A stretch of DNA of 64,000 nucleotides. Source: Bog-756 sp963776225. Lineage in GTDB: Bacteria; Actinomycetota; Acidimicrobiia; Acidimicrobiales; RAAP-2. The position numbers were made by a program, and so were the translations under genes. The stretch is from contig CAVZLL010000004.1 of assembly GCA_963776225.1 (NCBI GenBank), positions 1,178,001-1,242,000 of the forward strand, written 5' to 3'. The notes under the pieces were generated by a model. It saw nothing but the letters and a program-made list of their open reading frames with translations. It was not told the origin of the DNA and made no database searches. Below are positions 38,042-46,138 of the stretch, one piece after another. Positions within the stretch are counted from its first letter, which is position 1, and every line of letters begins with the position of its first letter.

Positions 38042-38532
38042 CCGCGGGCGCCCCGGGCGTCGGCGGCGTCGAGCTCGGCGAGGTAGCGGTTGTACTCGGC
38101 CAGCCGTGCGGCCTCGTCGGCGGACTGCGGGCCGTAGCGCTCCCCCCTTCCCCCGGCGTCGGGGTCGATCGGCGCGCTGGCCGCGATGGCCACGTTCCTG
38201 CGGCGCCCGCCGGTCAGCGCCCAACCCGGCTGCCGGCGGTCGGCGGTCGGCTCCGTGGCAGGCCCGGCCGCCCCGTCCGGGGTGGCCCGTTCCGTCGTGT
38301 CGGGCGTCCCGGTCCCCCGCTGACGGAGGGTCGGCTGGTCGTGGACGAGCTGCCACCACGTGTAGACCGCGTAGAGGCCGAAGAGCGGCCAGAGGAAGGT
38401 GTAGGCCCAGCTCAGGGTGTTCCCACCTTCTGCCCGACCGAGCTGCCAGGAGGTCAGCCAGGCGAACGTCGTCAGCAGGACGAGCAGGACCAGGTTGAGG
38501 CTCATGCTCCTGCGGGTGAGGTACCGACGCAC
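38038..38532 (-). CDS. Membrane protein with long charged C-terminal tail
   Basis: 164 residues from GTG 38532; ATG 38505 is also possible. Two membrane helices (NLVLLVLLTTFAWLTSWQLG and WAYTFLWPLFGLYAVYTWW) are followed by a disordered linker and a C-terminal part ending YGPQSADEAARLAEYNRYLAEL, typical of actinobacterial proteins with a conserved 'DEELAAYN.YLA.L' end. Overlaps and is coupled to the DUF3817 gene. Function unknown. Confidence 0.75.
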   Translation of the reverse strand: MRRYLTRRSMSLNLVLLVLLTTFAWLTSWQLGRAEGGNTLSWAYTFLWPLFGLYAVYTWWQLVHDQPTLRQRGTGTPDTTERATPDGAAGPATEPTADRRQPGWALTGGRRRNVAIAASAPIDPDAGGRGERYGPQSADEAARLAEYNRYLAELDAADARGARG

Positions 38533-38689
38533 CGGCCCATCGTACCGCCGGCCCCTCCGGGCCCCCATTCGGCATCCGGGCACGGGCATCCGAGGATACG
38601 CACGGTGCGGCTGCATAGGATGCTCGGGGGACCGATTCACCACCCGGCCCGGCCCACCGACGTCACACCGCCTTCGTACCCTCGTGCAG

Positions 38690-39268
38690 ATGAGCACCGT
38701 CCCCACCACCCTCCCCCTCGTCCATCCCGACGTCGAGGTCCGCGTCTCCACGCGACGCAAGAAGACGGCCGGCGCGCACTGGGAAGGGGACCGCATCGTG
38801 GTGGTGGTCCCGTCCCACCTCCGCGGCCCCGAACGCGACCGGATGGTCGAGAGCCTGGCCCGCCGCCTCACCCGGCACCGGCCCCACCTCCACGCCTCCG
38901 ACGAACACCTGGAGGAGCGGGCCCGCGTCCTCGGCCGGACCTACCTCGGCGGGGTTGCCCCGTCCTCGATCCGCTGGTCCGCGGCCCAGACCACCCGCTG
39001 GGGCTCGTGCACGCTGGCGACCCGCGAGATCCGGATCTCCGAACGCTTGCGTGCCGCACCCCCCTGGGTGCTCGACGCGGTCATCGTCCACGAGCTCGCC
39101 CACCTGCTCGAGCCGAACCACTCCCCGCGCTTCCACGCGCTCGAGTCCCGCTATCCGCGGCGCCACGACGCCGACCTGTTCCTCGAGGGCTACCACCTCG
39201 GCCTCCACAGCGGCCGCCCCCGGTCGGCAGGGCCGGAGGAGGCAGAGGCCGCCTCCGATCGTCCCTAG
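38690..39268 (+). CDS. YgjP-like (SprT/DUF45) metallopeptidase family protein
   Basis: 192 residues from ATG 38690. The zinc motif HELAHLLEPNHSPRFHALE (HExxH plus downstream His) and the preceding RWGSCTLATREIRISERL are characteristic of the YgjP/DUF45 metal-dependent hydrolases. N-terminal region VRVSTRRKKTAGAHWEGDRI also fits. These act as zinc metalloproteases of unclear physiological role. It is convergent with the MFS gene 20 bases beyond. Confidence 0.88.
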   Translation: MSTVPTTLPLVHPDVEVRVSTRRKKTAGAHWEGDRIVVVVPSHLRGPERDRMVESLARRLTRHRPHLHASDEHLEERARVLGRTYLGGVAPSSIRWSAAQTTRWGSCTLATREIRISERLRAAPPWVLDAVIVHELAHLLEPNHSPRFHALESRYPRRHDADLFLEGYHLGLHSGRPRSAGPEEAEAASDRP

Positions 39269-39288
39269 ACCGGCCGTCCCGCGCCCGC

Positions 39289-41139
39289 TCAGGCGGTGAC
39301 CGAGGCCCCCGAACCCACCAGCTGGCGCAGCTCCTCGGCCACGTCGGCCTCGTGCTTGGTCTCGTCCAGGCGGGCCATCCTCGGGCTCCACCGGCCCTTG
39401 CCGAGCCAGATGGTCGGGATGAACAGGACCATGCCCGCGAGGCACACCCAGAACCAGTGCTGCCACTGCTTGGGGGACCTCGCGACCCCGGAGAGCAGGG
39501 ACTCGAGCTGGTTCTGGTGGGCGGCGAGGTAGCCGAGCTGGGTCTGATAGGGAACGACGAGCGTCTTGAGAGTCGCCGCGTTGGCGATGGTCTTCTGGTA
39601 GACGTCGGGTGGGACTGCCTTCTGGAAGGCAGCCAGGTTCGCCGGGGTCAGATTGGCGTTGAGGGCAGCGACGATGGGGGCGACGCTCGGCTTCTGCAAC
39701 ACCTTGAGCCAGCTGGCGTTGGCCGTTGCGAACGCCACCGACTTGGGGTGCTCGAGCTGGAACTGCTGCACGTTGAACGGGGCGGTGCCGGTGTAGGGGG
39801 TCTGCGCGTAGGAGAGGTTGTCGACCACCGGGTTGACCGCGTTGATCACCAAGGGGAGGAAGAGGAACGAGAGGCCCACGGTGAGGCGCAGGATCCAGCC
39901 CCACAGCGCGAGGCCGGTGCCCACCAGGGCGGGGTTCTTCGCCTCGACCATCTCGGTGTACCCGGCCATCCAGGGTGCGTAGGTGAGCGAGAGGCAGGAG
40001 GCCAGCAGTATCTCGAGGATGATCAGCGTGGTGAAGCCGGTCATCGGGTGGTTGGCCTGGTGCGAGAAGAGGATGAGCATCACGATCGAGCCCAGCGCGC
40101 CCACCAGCATGAGCGGTTTGCGGACCCGGAGCCGATCGGAGAGCACGCCGAACACGATGAGGGCCACCGCGTCGGCTCCCCAGAACCAGATGTTGAGGTA
40201 GTTGGCGTCCGAGGGGGAGAGGTTGAGTCCCGACGAGTTGGTGAAGACGGTGGCCCAGTAGATGGTGAAGAAGGCGGACGCGGCGTAGTAGACGAGCAGG
40301 AAGAGCGAGATCCCGAGAGCCGAGCCGACCAGGTCCCACTTGAGGATCTGGCGCCAGGGGTGGTGGGTGGCGGCGATGACCTCTTCGGTCGAGATGCCCC
40401 GGGCCCGGGCCTCGACGAGGGCGCGGTCCGTCTCGGAGACCATGAGCTGGTCCCGGAGCCGGGCCGAGAGGTCCTTCATGAAGAAGAGGGCGAGGACGAA
40501 GACCACCAGGGAGACCACGCCGGAGATGATGAACTGGCTCTTGAACCCCGACTGGAAGTTGGCCCGGAGGAAGTGGTCGAGGGTGAGCGTGGCGACGACC
40601 GAGGTGATCAGGCTGCCCAACACCGGTCCCACGGTCCAGAAGCCCATCGCCGAGGCCCGGCCGAGCTGCGGGCTGAAGTCGCGGACCAGGGCGGGGGTGG
40701 CTACCAGGATGGCCCCCTCGACCAGGCCGAGGACGCAGATCACGATGGCGAACTGCCACTCGGTCTGGGTGGCCGGCACGCCGACGGCCACCAGCAGACC
40801 GACGATGAGCAGGCCGTAGATGACCACGTTGGACCGGCCGAGCTGGTCGGTCCGGGACGCCGGGAGCGAGGCGAAGGCGCCGATGAGGTTGGAGACGACC
40901 ACGATGTACACGTAGAACGCGAAGGACATGTGGTAGTAGCGCAGGATCTGCGGGGTGACCCCGGTCTGGGTGAAGTACGTGTAGTAGAGGACGATGGTGG
41001 CCAGCACGGCGAGCGCCAGATAGGCGGTCCGCTTGCCGGTGGCCGGGTACTCGTCGATCTCGTGGACGAAGAGGAAGCGGAAGAGGCCCCCGTGCCCGGA
41101 ATTGGCCGCCCTGGTCGTCGTCGCCGTCTCGGCTGCCAT
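39289..41139 (-). CDS. MFS transporter with large external insertion
   Basis: 616 residues, longer than usual. Twelve predicted helices, beginning YLALAVLATIVLYYTYFTQT; loop motifs SRTDQLGRSNVV and LSDRLRVRKPLM fit the major facilitator superfamily. Between helices 11 and 12 (roughly residues 430-560) lies a long hydrophilic, Ala/Gln-rich stretch (such as FNVQQFQLEHPKSVAFATAN and PVAPIVAALNANLT-like sequence) expected outside the cell. It lies at the end of the CoA-degradation gene row and may import its substrate. Confidence 0.85.
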   Translation of the reverse strand: MAAETATTTRAANSGHGGLFRFLFVHEIDEYPATGKRTAYLALAVLATIVLYYTYFTQTGVTPQILRYYHMSFAFYVYIVVVSNLIGAFASLPASRTDQLGRSNVVIYGLLIVGLLVAVGVPATQTEWQFAIVICVLGLVEGAILVATPALVRDFSPQLGRASAMGFWTVGPVLGSLITSVVATLTLDHFLRANFQSGFKSQFIISGVVSLVVFVLALFFMKDLSARLRDQLMVSETDRALVEARARGISTEEVIAATHHPWRQILKWDLVGSALGISLFLLVYYAASAFFTIYWATVFTNSSGLNLSPSDANYLNIWFWGADAVALIVFGVLSDRLRVRKPLMLVGALGSIVMLILFSHQANHPMTGFTTLIILEILLASCLSLTYAPWMAGYTEMVEAKNPALVGTGLALWGWILRLTVGLSFLFLPLVINAVNPVVDNLSYAQTPYTGTAPFNVQQFQLEHPKSVAFATANASWLKVLQKPSVAPIVAALNANLTPANLAAFQKAVPPDVYQKTIANAATLKTLVVPYQTQLGYLAAHQNQLESLLSGVARSPKQWQHWFWVCLAGMVLFIPTIWLGKGRWSPRMARLDETKHEADVAEELRQLVGSGASVTA

Positions 41140-41249
41140 GCCAGCTCCCCCTGACTGTCGGATGCGGCCCTCCCCGGGCGCGTCTCAGACCGTAGCCCAG
41201 GGAGCCTCCAGATCGATGCTCCTGATCGGACCCTCGGTCCGGACGCCCG

Positions 41250-42380
41250 TCAGGTGTCGAGGACCGCGGCCGCGACGAGCTCCTCCAGGTACCGGGTGTC
41301 CCACCAGGAGAGCTGGAGCTGCTTGGCCCGGCGGAAGTAGAGCTGGATGTCGAACTCGAGGGTGAACCCGATGCCCCCGAAGATCTGCTGGGCGGTGGCC
41401 GTCACGTCCCGGAAGGTCTGGCAGGCGAAGAGCTTGGCCATCGGGGCCAGCTTGGCGACCGGCCGTCCCTCGGCCCGGGCCCAGGCCGCCTCGTGGACCA
41501 GCACCTCGGCGCCGTCGACCGCGGTGACCGCGTCGGCCAGGTAATGAGCCAGCGCCTGGAAGGCACCGAGCGGCTTGTCGAACTGGTGGCGGTCCTTCGC
41601 GTACTGGACGGTGATGTCGAGCGCGTAGCGGGCACCGCCCACCGCCTGCGCCGCGGCGAGGACGATCCCGTCGTGCATGACCAGGTCCCAGGTACGCCAC
41701 CCGGTGGAGGCGGCCCCGATCCGGTCGTCGGCGGTCACGCGCACCCGGTCGAGGTCGACCCGGTACTGCGCGTCGGAGGCGATGGTCCGCTGCTGGGTGA
41801 GGGTGACCCCCTCGGCGCCGGGGTCGACCAGGAAGAGGTCCACGTCGGCGGCGGCGGCGCCGGTCCGGGCCAGCACGAGGAGTCGGGTGGCCGACGAGGC
41901 GAAGGCGACGTGGCGCTTGGCACCGGTGATGGTCCAGGCGTCGCCGGCGGGCTCCGCGCGGACCTGGACGCCGTTCGGACCGAAGCCGTTCTCGGGTTCG
42001 AGCCAAGCGGGTGTGAGGATGGTCTCGCCGCGCACGACACCCGGCAACCAGGCCTGCTTCTGGGACGCGCTGCCCGAGCGGGCGAGGGCGCCACCCGAGA
42101 GGACCGCGCTCACGAAATGCGGCGAGGGGGCGATCGAGCGCCCGAGCTCCTCGTAGACGACGACGCCCTCGAGCGCGCTCATCCCCGAGCCGCCGTACTC
42201 CTCGGGGAGCTGGAGGCCGATGAGATCGAGGTGGCCGAGCTGCTTCCAGAAATCGGCCGAGTAGCCGGTGGGATCGTCCTCCAGCTCGCGCACCACGGCG
42301 AGCGGGCACGTGGTCGCGCACAGCCCGCGCACCGTCTCCCGGAGCATCTCCTGTTCGGGGCTGAATGTGAGGTCCAGCAT
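41250..42380 (-). CDS. Acyl-CoA dehydrogenase (FadE28-like, smaller-subunit type)
   Basis: 376 residues from ATG 42380 after a GGGGG-rich binding site. N-terminal helix domain (FSPEQEMLRETVRGLCATTC), FAD region TPAWLEPENG and ITGAKRHVAFASSATRLLVLA, and a C-terminal part AKDRHQFDKPLGAFQALAHYL and QIFGGIGFTLEFDIQLYFRR. The usual catalytic Glu position near the end is not evident, as in the FadE28-type half of the heterotetrameric sterol side-chain dehydrogenases. The partner is probably the product of 44766-45947. Confidence 0.85.
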   Translation of the reverse strand: MLDLTFSPEQEMLRETVRGLCATTCPLAVVRELEDDPTGYSADFWKQLGHLDLIGLQLPEEYGGSGMSALEGVVVYEELGRSIAPSPHFVSAVLSGGALARSGSASQKQAWLPGVVRGETILTPAWLEPENGFGPNGVQVRAEPAGDAWTITGAKRHVAFASSATRLLVLARTGAAAADVDLFLVDPGAEGVTLTQQRTIASDAQYRVDLDRVRVTADDRIGAASTGWRTWDLVMHDGIVLAAAQAVGGARYALDITVQYAKDRHQFDKPLGAFQALAHYLADAVTAVDGAEVLVHEAAWARAEGRPVAKLAPMAKLFACQTFRDVTATAQQIFGGIGFTLEFDIQLYFRRAKQLQLSWWDTRYLEELVAAAVLDT

Positions 42381-42404
42381 GTCTCCCCCTCCTCTGCGGA
42401 TGAT

Positions 42405-42452
42405 CGTCTGGTGGTCGATACGTGTGATCGTCGATACGTCTGGTGGTCGGTA
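42405..42452. repeat. Three 16-bp tandem repeats
   Basis: Units at 42405-42420 (CGTCTGGTGGTCGATA), 42421-42436 (CGTGTGATCGTCGATA) and 42437-42452 (CGTCTGGTGGTCGGTA), in the 95-base gap between the acyl-CoA dehydrogenase and the hydratase gene. They may be a duplicated regulatory site or a spacer expansion. Confidence 0.7.
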
Positions 42453-42475
42453 CGGCGCCGGACGGAGCGGCCCGG

Positions 42476-42958
42476 TCAGGGCCGCCACCGGTCCCCCGAC
42501 CGGTCCCACGGGTTGTCGTCGGAGCCGGTCGGGAGGGCGATCCGCGCCGAACAGGTGGTCTTCGGGTCGTCCTCGACCGAGACCGCGATGTCGACGGCGA
42601 CCCACCCGCACCCGGTCTCGTCCACCCCGGTGCCGGTGACCGCGCCGCGGAAGACCATGGTGTCGCCCGGGAAGATCGAGCCGAGCATGCGGAAGGTCAC
42701 CCGCTGCAGGCGGCCGTGCGGCCCGGTCCAGTCGGTCAGGAACCGCTCGAACCACGCCGCCAGGTTGGGCGTGTTGAGGAAGATGTCCCGGGTCCCGTTG
42801 CGGTGGATCGCGAAGTCCTTGTCGTGGTGCATGGGCCGCCAGTCGCGTGCCGCCATCGCCCCGAGCACGACCGTGGTGGCGGTGACCGGATAGGCCAGCT
42901 CGGGCAGCTGGTCGCCGGCCGAGACGTCACCGTGGAGCAGGGTCGGGACGACCGTCAT
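42476..42958 (-). CDS. MaoC-like hydratase subunit, ChsH1-like
   Basis: 160 residues. The hydratase-2 motif D-x4-H is present (Asp39 and His44 in ARDWRPMHHDKDFA), then RDIFLNTPNLAAWFERFLTDW and a C-terminal strand region. The order of motifs closely follows ChsH1, the catalytic subunit of the mycobacterial sterol side-chain enoyl-CoA hydratase. Its ATG overlaps the stop of the upstream gene (ATGA), as expected for a two-subunit complex. The true substrate is not known. Confidence 0.85.
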   Translation of the reverse strand: MTVVPTLLHGDVSAGDQLPELAYPVTATTVVLGAMAARDWRPMHHDKDFAIHRNGTRDIFLNTPNLAAWFERFLTDWTGPHGRLQRVTFRMLGSIFPGDTMVFRGAVTGTGVDETGCGWVAVDIAVSVEDDPKTTCSARIALPTGSDDNPWDRSGDRWRP

Positions 42959-43485
42959 CCGCCGGCTCCCGGCGAGTCGGTCCTGCGGTAGCCGAACCCG
43001 GTGTAGCTCTCCGTGGCCACCAGGTCGCCGCGCTGATTGTGGTACGCCACGTCGATCACCCAGAACCGCCCGGTGCCGAGCCTGGTCGTCTTCTCCTCGC
43101 TCACCGAGCGCAGCACCTGGTGGGTCCTGAGCCGGTCGCCGGGCCGGACCGGCTCGTGGAAGACGATCGTGTTGTCGCTCATCACCGCCTCGGGCAGGCC
43201 GAGGCCCTCCTTGAGGTCGAAGTGGATCTGCAGGGGCAGGGCCGGGGTGGACCGTCCCGGGGCCCAGTGGTGCGGCCGGAACCAGACCGACACCATGGTG
43301 GGCGGTGCGACCGGACCCCCGGTCACCTCGCGGGCGACGTCGTCGTCCCAGAAGAGCGGGTTGCCGTTCTCGACCGAGGAGCAGGTGGTCCAGACGTACC
43401 CGCGCTCGACCGGGAACTCCCCCTCCTCGTGGTACTGCTCGACCCCGATGAGCGCCTCGATGTCGTCGATCCCGATCGCGCTCAT
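42955..43485 (-). CDS. MaoC/FAS1-like dehydratase-domain protein, ChsH2-like without OB domain
   Basis: 176 residues. Hotdog-fold features: RGYVWTTCSSVENGNPLFWDD, GPVAPPTMVSVWFRPHHWAP and RPGDRLRTHQVLRSVSEEKT, FWVIDVAYHNQRGDLVATE. There is no D-x4-H pair, so it is probably the non-catalytic partner of the next subunit. Mycobacterial ChsH2 carries an extra C-terminal OB domain that is absent here; a similar domain is fused to the HMG-CoA-synthase-like protein at 46139-47572 instead. ATGA overlaps on both sides. Confidence 0.82.
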   Translation of the reverse strand: MSAIGIDDIEALIGVEQYHEEGEFPVERGYVWTTCSSVENGNPLFWDDDVAREVTGGPVAPPTMVSVWFRPHHWAPGRSTPALPLQIHFDLKEGLGLPEAVMSDNTIVFHEPVRPGDRLRTHQVLRSVSEEKTTRLGTGRFWVIDVAYHNQRGDLVATESYTGFGYRRTDSPGAGG

Positions 43486-44741
43486 GCAACGACTCCGCGG
43501 GCGAACAGCTCGGCGACCCGGTCCGCGCCGAGCCCGGCCTCGCCCAGCAGGTCCGCGGTGTCCGACCGGGCGGGGTCGCCGGCCACCACCGGTCGTCCCC
43601 GTCCCTCCATCCCGGCGAGCACCGGCGCGACCTGCTCGAATCGGTCCGGTCCCGCGCCGGTTGCGCCGTCGGGCGGGCGAGCGACCTCGACGAAGCACCC
43701 GCGTGCCCGGTACTGCTCGTCGTCGACCAGCTCGGCCACGGTGAGCACCGGGCTCACGCAGGTGTCCTCCCCGGCCAGCGCCCACACCCAGGCGTCGCGG
43801 GTCCGGGTGGCGAACGCCTGCTCGAAGTCCGTTCGGATCGCCTCCTGCGCATCGTCGTCCAGCTGGTGGTCCACCCACCGCTCGCACCCGAGCAGCCGGC
43901 AGAGGTTGGCGAAGAACTTGGGCTCGATCGCCCCGACCGCGAGCCACCTGCCGTCCGACGCCCGGTAGGTGTCGTAGCAGGCGTACCGGCCGGTGAGCAT
44001 GCTCTCCCCCGGGCCGACCGGGTCGCCGGTGGCGAGGTGCTCGTCGACGGCGAGCGAGGTCAGCCAGAGCACCCCGTCGGCGATCGAGACGTCGAGATGG
44101 CTCCCCTGTCCGTGGGTCCCCCGGCCGATGAGCGCGGCCATCACCGCGAGGGCGGCCTGCAGTCCCCCTCCCGCAGCGTCGGCGATCGTGGCGCCGGGCA
44201 CCGGCGGGCCGCCGTCGGCGGCGGGCTCGGTGAGGGCCAGGTACCCGCCCACCGCCAGGTAGTTGAGGTCGTGCCCCGCCCAGCCCGCCCGCGGACCGTC
44301 CCGGCCGTAGCCGGTGGTCGAGCACAGGACGATCCGCGGGTTGACCGCGCGGAGCGCCTCGTAGCCGATCCCGAGCCGGTCGACCACCCCCGGGCGGAAG
44401 CTCTCGACCACCACGTCCGCCGCGCGGACCAGCCCGAGGAAGGCGGCCCGCCCGTCGGGGTCCTTCAGGTCGATCGCGGCATGGCGGAAGTGGCGCGCGG
44501 CGCTGTAGGCGTGCAACGGGGGACGGATGGGCTCCGGCCCCCGTCCGGGGACCGCCCCGACCTTGACCACGGTCGCCCCGTAGTCGGCGAGCACCCGGGT
44601 GCAGCGGGCGGCCGGCCCGACCGTTGCGAGGTCGAGCACGACCACGCCGCGGAGGGGCCCCGGCGCGCCCCGGCCGTCCCCCCCCGTGGTGGTGGCGGCG
44701 GTCGGTGCGGGCGCGGCGGACGGCGTGGCGTGCGGGGTCAC
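43482..44741 (-). CDS. CaiB/BaiF family CoA transferase
   Basis: 419 residues. Family III CoA-transferase motifs: GVVVLDLATVGPAARCTRVL, DYGATVVKVGAVPGRG, RHAAIDLKDPDGRAAFLGLV, VVESFRPGVVDRLGIGYEAL and GHDLNYLAVGGYLALT, where the Asp is the acyl-carrying residue. The enzyme either activates an acid by CoA transfer or acts as an acyl-CoA racemase (AMACR-like), needed before 2-methyl-branched side chains can be oxidised. Lies between acyl-CoA dehydrogenase and hydratase genes with ATGA or 24-base spacing. Confidence 0.88.
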   Translation of the reverse strand: MTPHATPSAAPAPTAATTTGGDGRGAPGPLRGVVVLDLATVGPAARCTRVLADYGATVVKVGAVPGRGPEPIRPPLHAYSAARHFRHAAIDLKDPDGRAAFLGLVRAADVVVESFRPGVVDRLGIGYEALRAVNPRIVLCSTTGYGRDGPRAGWAGHDLNYLAVGGYLALTEPAADGGPPVPGATIADAAGGGLQAALAVMAALIGRGTHGQGSHLDVSIADGVLWLTSLAVDEHLATGDPVGPGESMLTGRYACYDTYRASDGRWLAVGAIEPKFFANLCRLLGCERWVDHQLDDDAQEAIRTDFEQAFATRTRDAWVWALAGEDTCVSPVLTVAELVDDEQYRARGCFVEVARPPDGATGAGPDRFEQVAPVLAGMEGRGRPVVAGDPARSDTADLLGEAGLGADRVAELFARGVVA

Positions 44742-44765
44742 AGGAGGTGCGAGGTGCGGCGGGGC

Positions 44766-45947
44766 TCAGAAGTTCTTGGGAAGGCCGAGCTTGCGGCGGG
44801 CGATGATGTTCTTCTGGATCTCCGAGGAGCCACCGCCGATGGTGTCGATGACCGTGTAGCGGTAGGTCGACTCGGCCCGCCCGGCCATCGGCGCCTCCTC
44901 CGTACGGACCCGGAGCTGGCCCCCGGGGCCGGCCAGGTCCATCGACGCGTCGGCCAGCCGGCGCGAGAACTCGGTGGTGAACAGCTTGTACTCGGAGGCC
45001 TCGGCGGTCGGCGGGGACCCACCGGCCGCCGACGCGGCCACGAAGGCGAGCCCGAGCACCCGGGCCACCTCGGCCTGGGTGTGCAGCTGGGCGATCCGTG
45101 ACCGGACCACCGGGTCGAGCCGCATCGGCTCGCCGTCCCGGGTGGCGGTGCACACGTAGTCGGTCAGCAGGTCGAGGCGTTGGGCGATCGGGGAGAAGGT
45201 GAACAGGGTGAAGCGCTCGAGGTCGAGGGCCTCGGAGATGTACTGGAAGCCCTTGTTGAGCTCCCCCACCACGTGGTCGTCGGGGACGAAGACCTCGTCC
45301 AGGTAGACCTCGTTGGTCCGCTCGTCGCCCATGGTCCAGATCGCCTTGACCGTGATGCCGGGGTGGTCCATCGGCACCAGGAACAGGGTGATGCCGTGGT
45401 GCTTGGGCGCCTCCGGATCGGTCCGGGCGCCCACCCAGTACCAGTCGGCGAAGTGGGCCGAGGTGGTCCAGGTCTTCTGGCCGTCGAGCTGCCACCCGCC
45501 GGGGACCCGGGTCGCCTTGAGCTGCATCGAGGCGGCGTCGGAGCCTGCGTTGGGCTCCGAATAGCCGACCGCGAACTCGACCTCGTTGCGCAGGATCTTG
45601 GGGAGGAACTCGGCTTTCAGAGCCTCGCTGCCGTGGCTGATGACGGTCTTGCCGATGATGCCGACCCCCTTGCCGATCTGCGGTCCGCCGCGCGCCGCCA
45701 GGGCCTCGTTGAGCAGGTACTCGTAGATGCCCTCGCCGTCCTTGCCGCCGTACTCCTCGGGCCAGGTGATCCCGAGCCATCCCTGCTCGCCGACCTTGGC
45801 CATGAACCCGCGCCGGGCCGGGGTGTCGACGATCTGGGCCATGTTCTCGCGGGTGAGGTCGAAGATCTCGGGGTCGTCGTGATCGTCGAGGAATTGCTCG
45901 ACGTCCTTGACGAACTCGAGCTGCTCCGGGGTGAACTCGAAATCCAT
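44766..45947 (-). CDS. Acyl-CoA dehydrogenase (FadE29-like)
   Basis: 393 residues. Full acyl-CoA dehydrogenase pattern: FTPEQLEFVKDVEQFLDDH, LGITWPEEYGGKDGEGIYEY, VGYSEPNAGSDAASMQLKAT (FAD), KTWTTSAHFADWYWVGARTD, RFTLFTFSPIAQRLDLLTDY and TIGGGSSEIQKNIIARRKLG. It resembles FadE29 and similar sterol side-chain dehydrogenases that form heterotetramers with a FadE28-like partner, here likely 41250-42380. First gene of the minus-strand operon. Confidence 0.88.
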   Translation of the reverse strand: MDFEFTPEQLEFVKDVEQFLDDHDDPEIFDLTRENMAQIVDTPARRGFMAKVGEQGWLGITWPEEYGGKDGEGIYEYLLNEALAARGGPQIGKGVGIIGKTVISHGSEALKAEFLPKILRNEVEFAVGYSEPNAGSDAASMQLKATRVPGGWQLDGQKTWTTSAHFADWYWVGARTDPEAPKHHGITLFLVPMDHPGITVKAIWTMGDERTNEVYLDEVFVPDDHVVGELNKGFQYISEALDLERFTLFTFSPIAQRLDLLTDYVCTATRDGEPMRLDPVVRSRIAQLHTQAEVARVLGLAFVAASAAGGSPPTAEASEYKLFTTEFSRRLADASMDLAGPGGQLRVRTEEAPMAGRAESTYRYTVIDTIGGGSSEIQKNIIARRKLGLPKNF

Positions 45948-45990
45948 GCTCCGGCCTCCGTGTCCGGCGGCCGCCGCCGCAGGTGGTTTC

Positions 45991-46005
45991 CTGACTGACC
46001 GTCAG
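45991..46005. promoter_or_regulatory. Candidate TetR-type operator in divergent promoter
   Basis: The sequence CTGACTGACCGTCAG contains the 11-base palindrome CTGAC-C-GTCAG (45995-46005). It lies 44-58 bases upstream of the acyl-CoA dehydrogenase start and 134 bases before the HMG-CoA-synthase-like gene. Palindromes of this size between divergent fatty-acid-type genes are often TetR-family operators; no regulator gene is seen nearby. Confidence 0.4.
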
Positions 46006-46138
46006 ATACTGTGGGCATCATAGGATGAGCAGGGCTCCCGGGGCCACCGGCGCACGCCGACCGCGCCGTGGAGCCGACCGGACGAACCGACGAGGACGAT
46101 CCCCAGATGAGCCACGCGCAACCCACCGGGAGCAGGCG

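Noticed and set aside
38341..41154. 937-codon open frame on the plus strand
   Set aside because: It is the GC-rich shadow of the MFS gene and its neighbours; the product is Asp/Glu/Gly/Val-rich low complexity without any domain.
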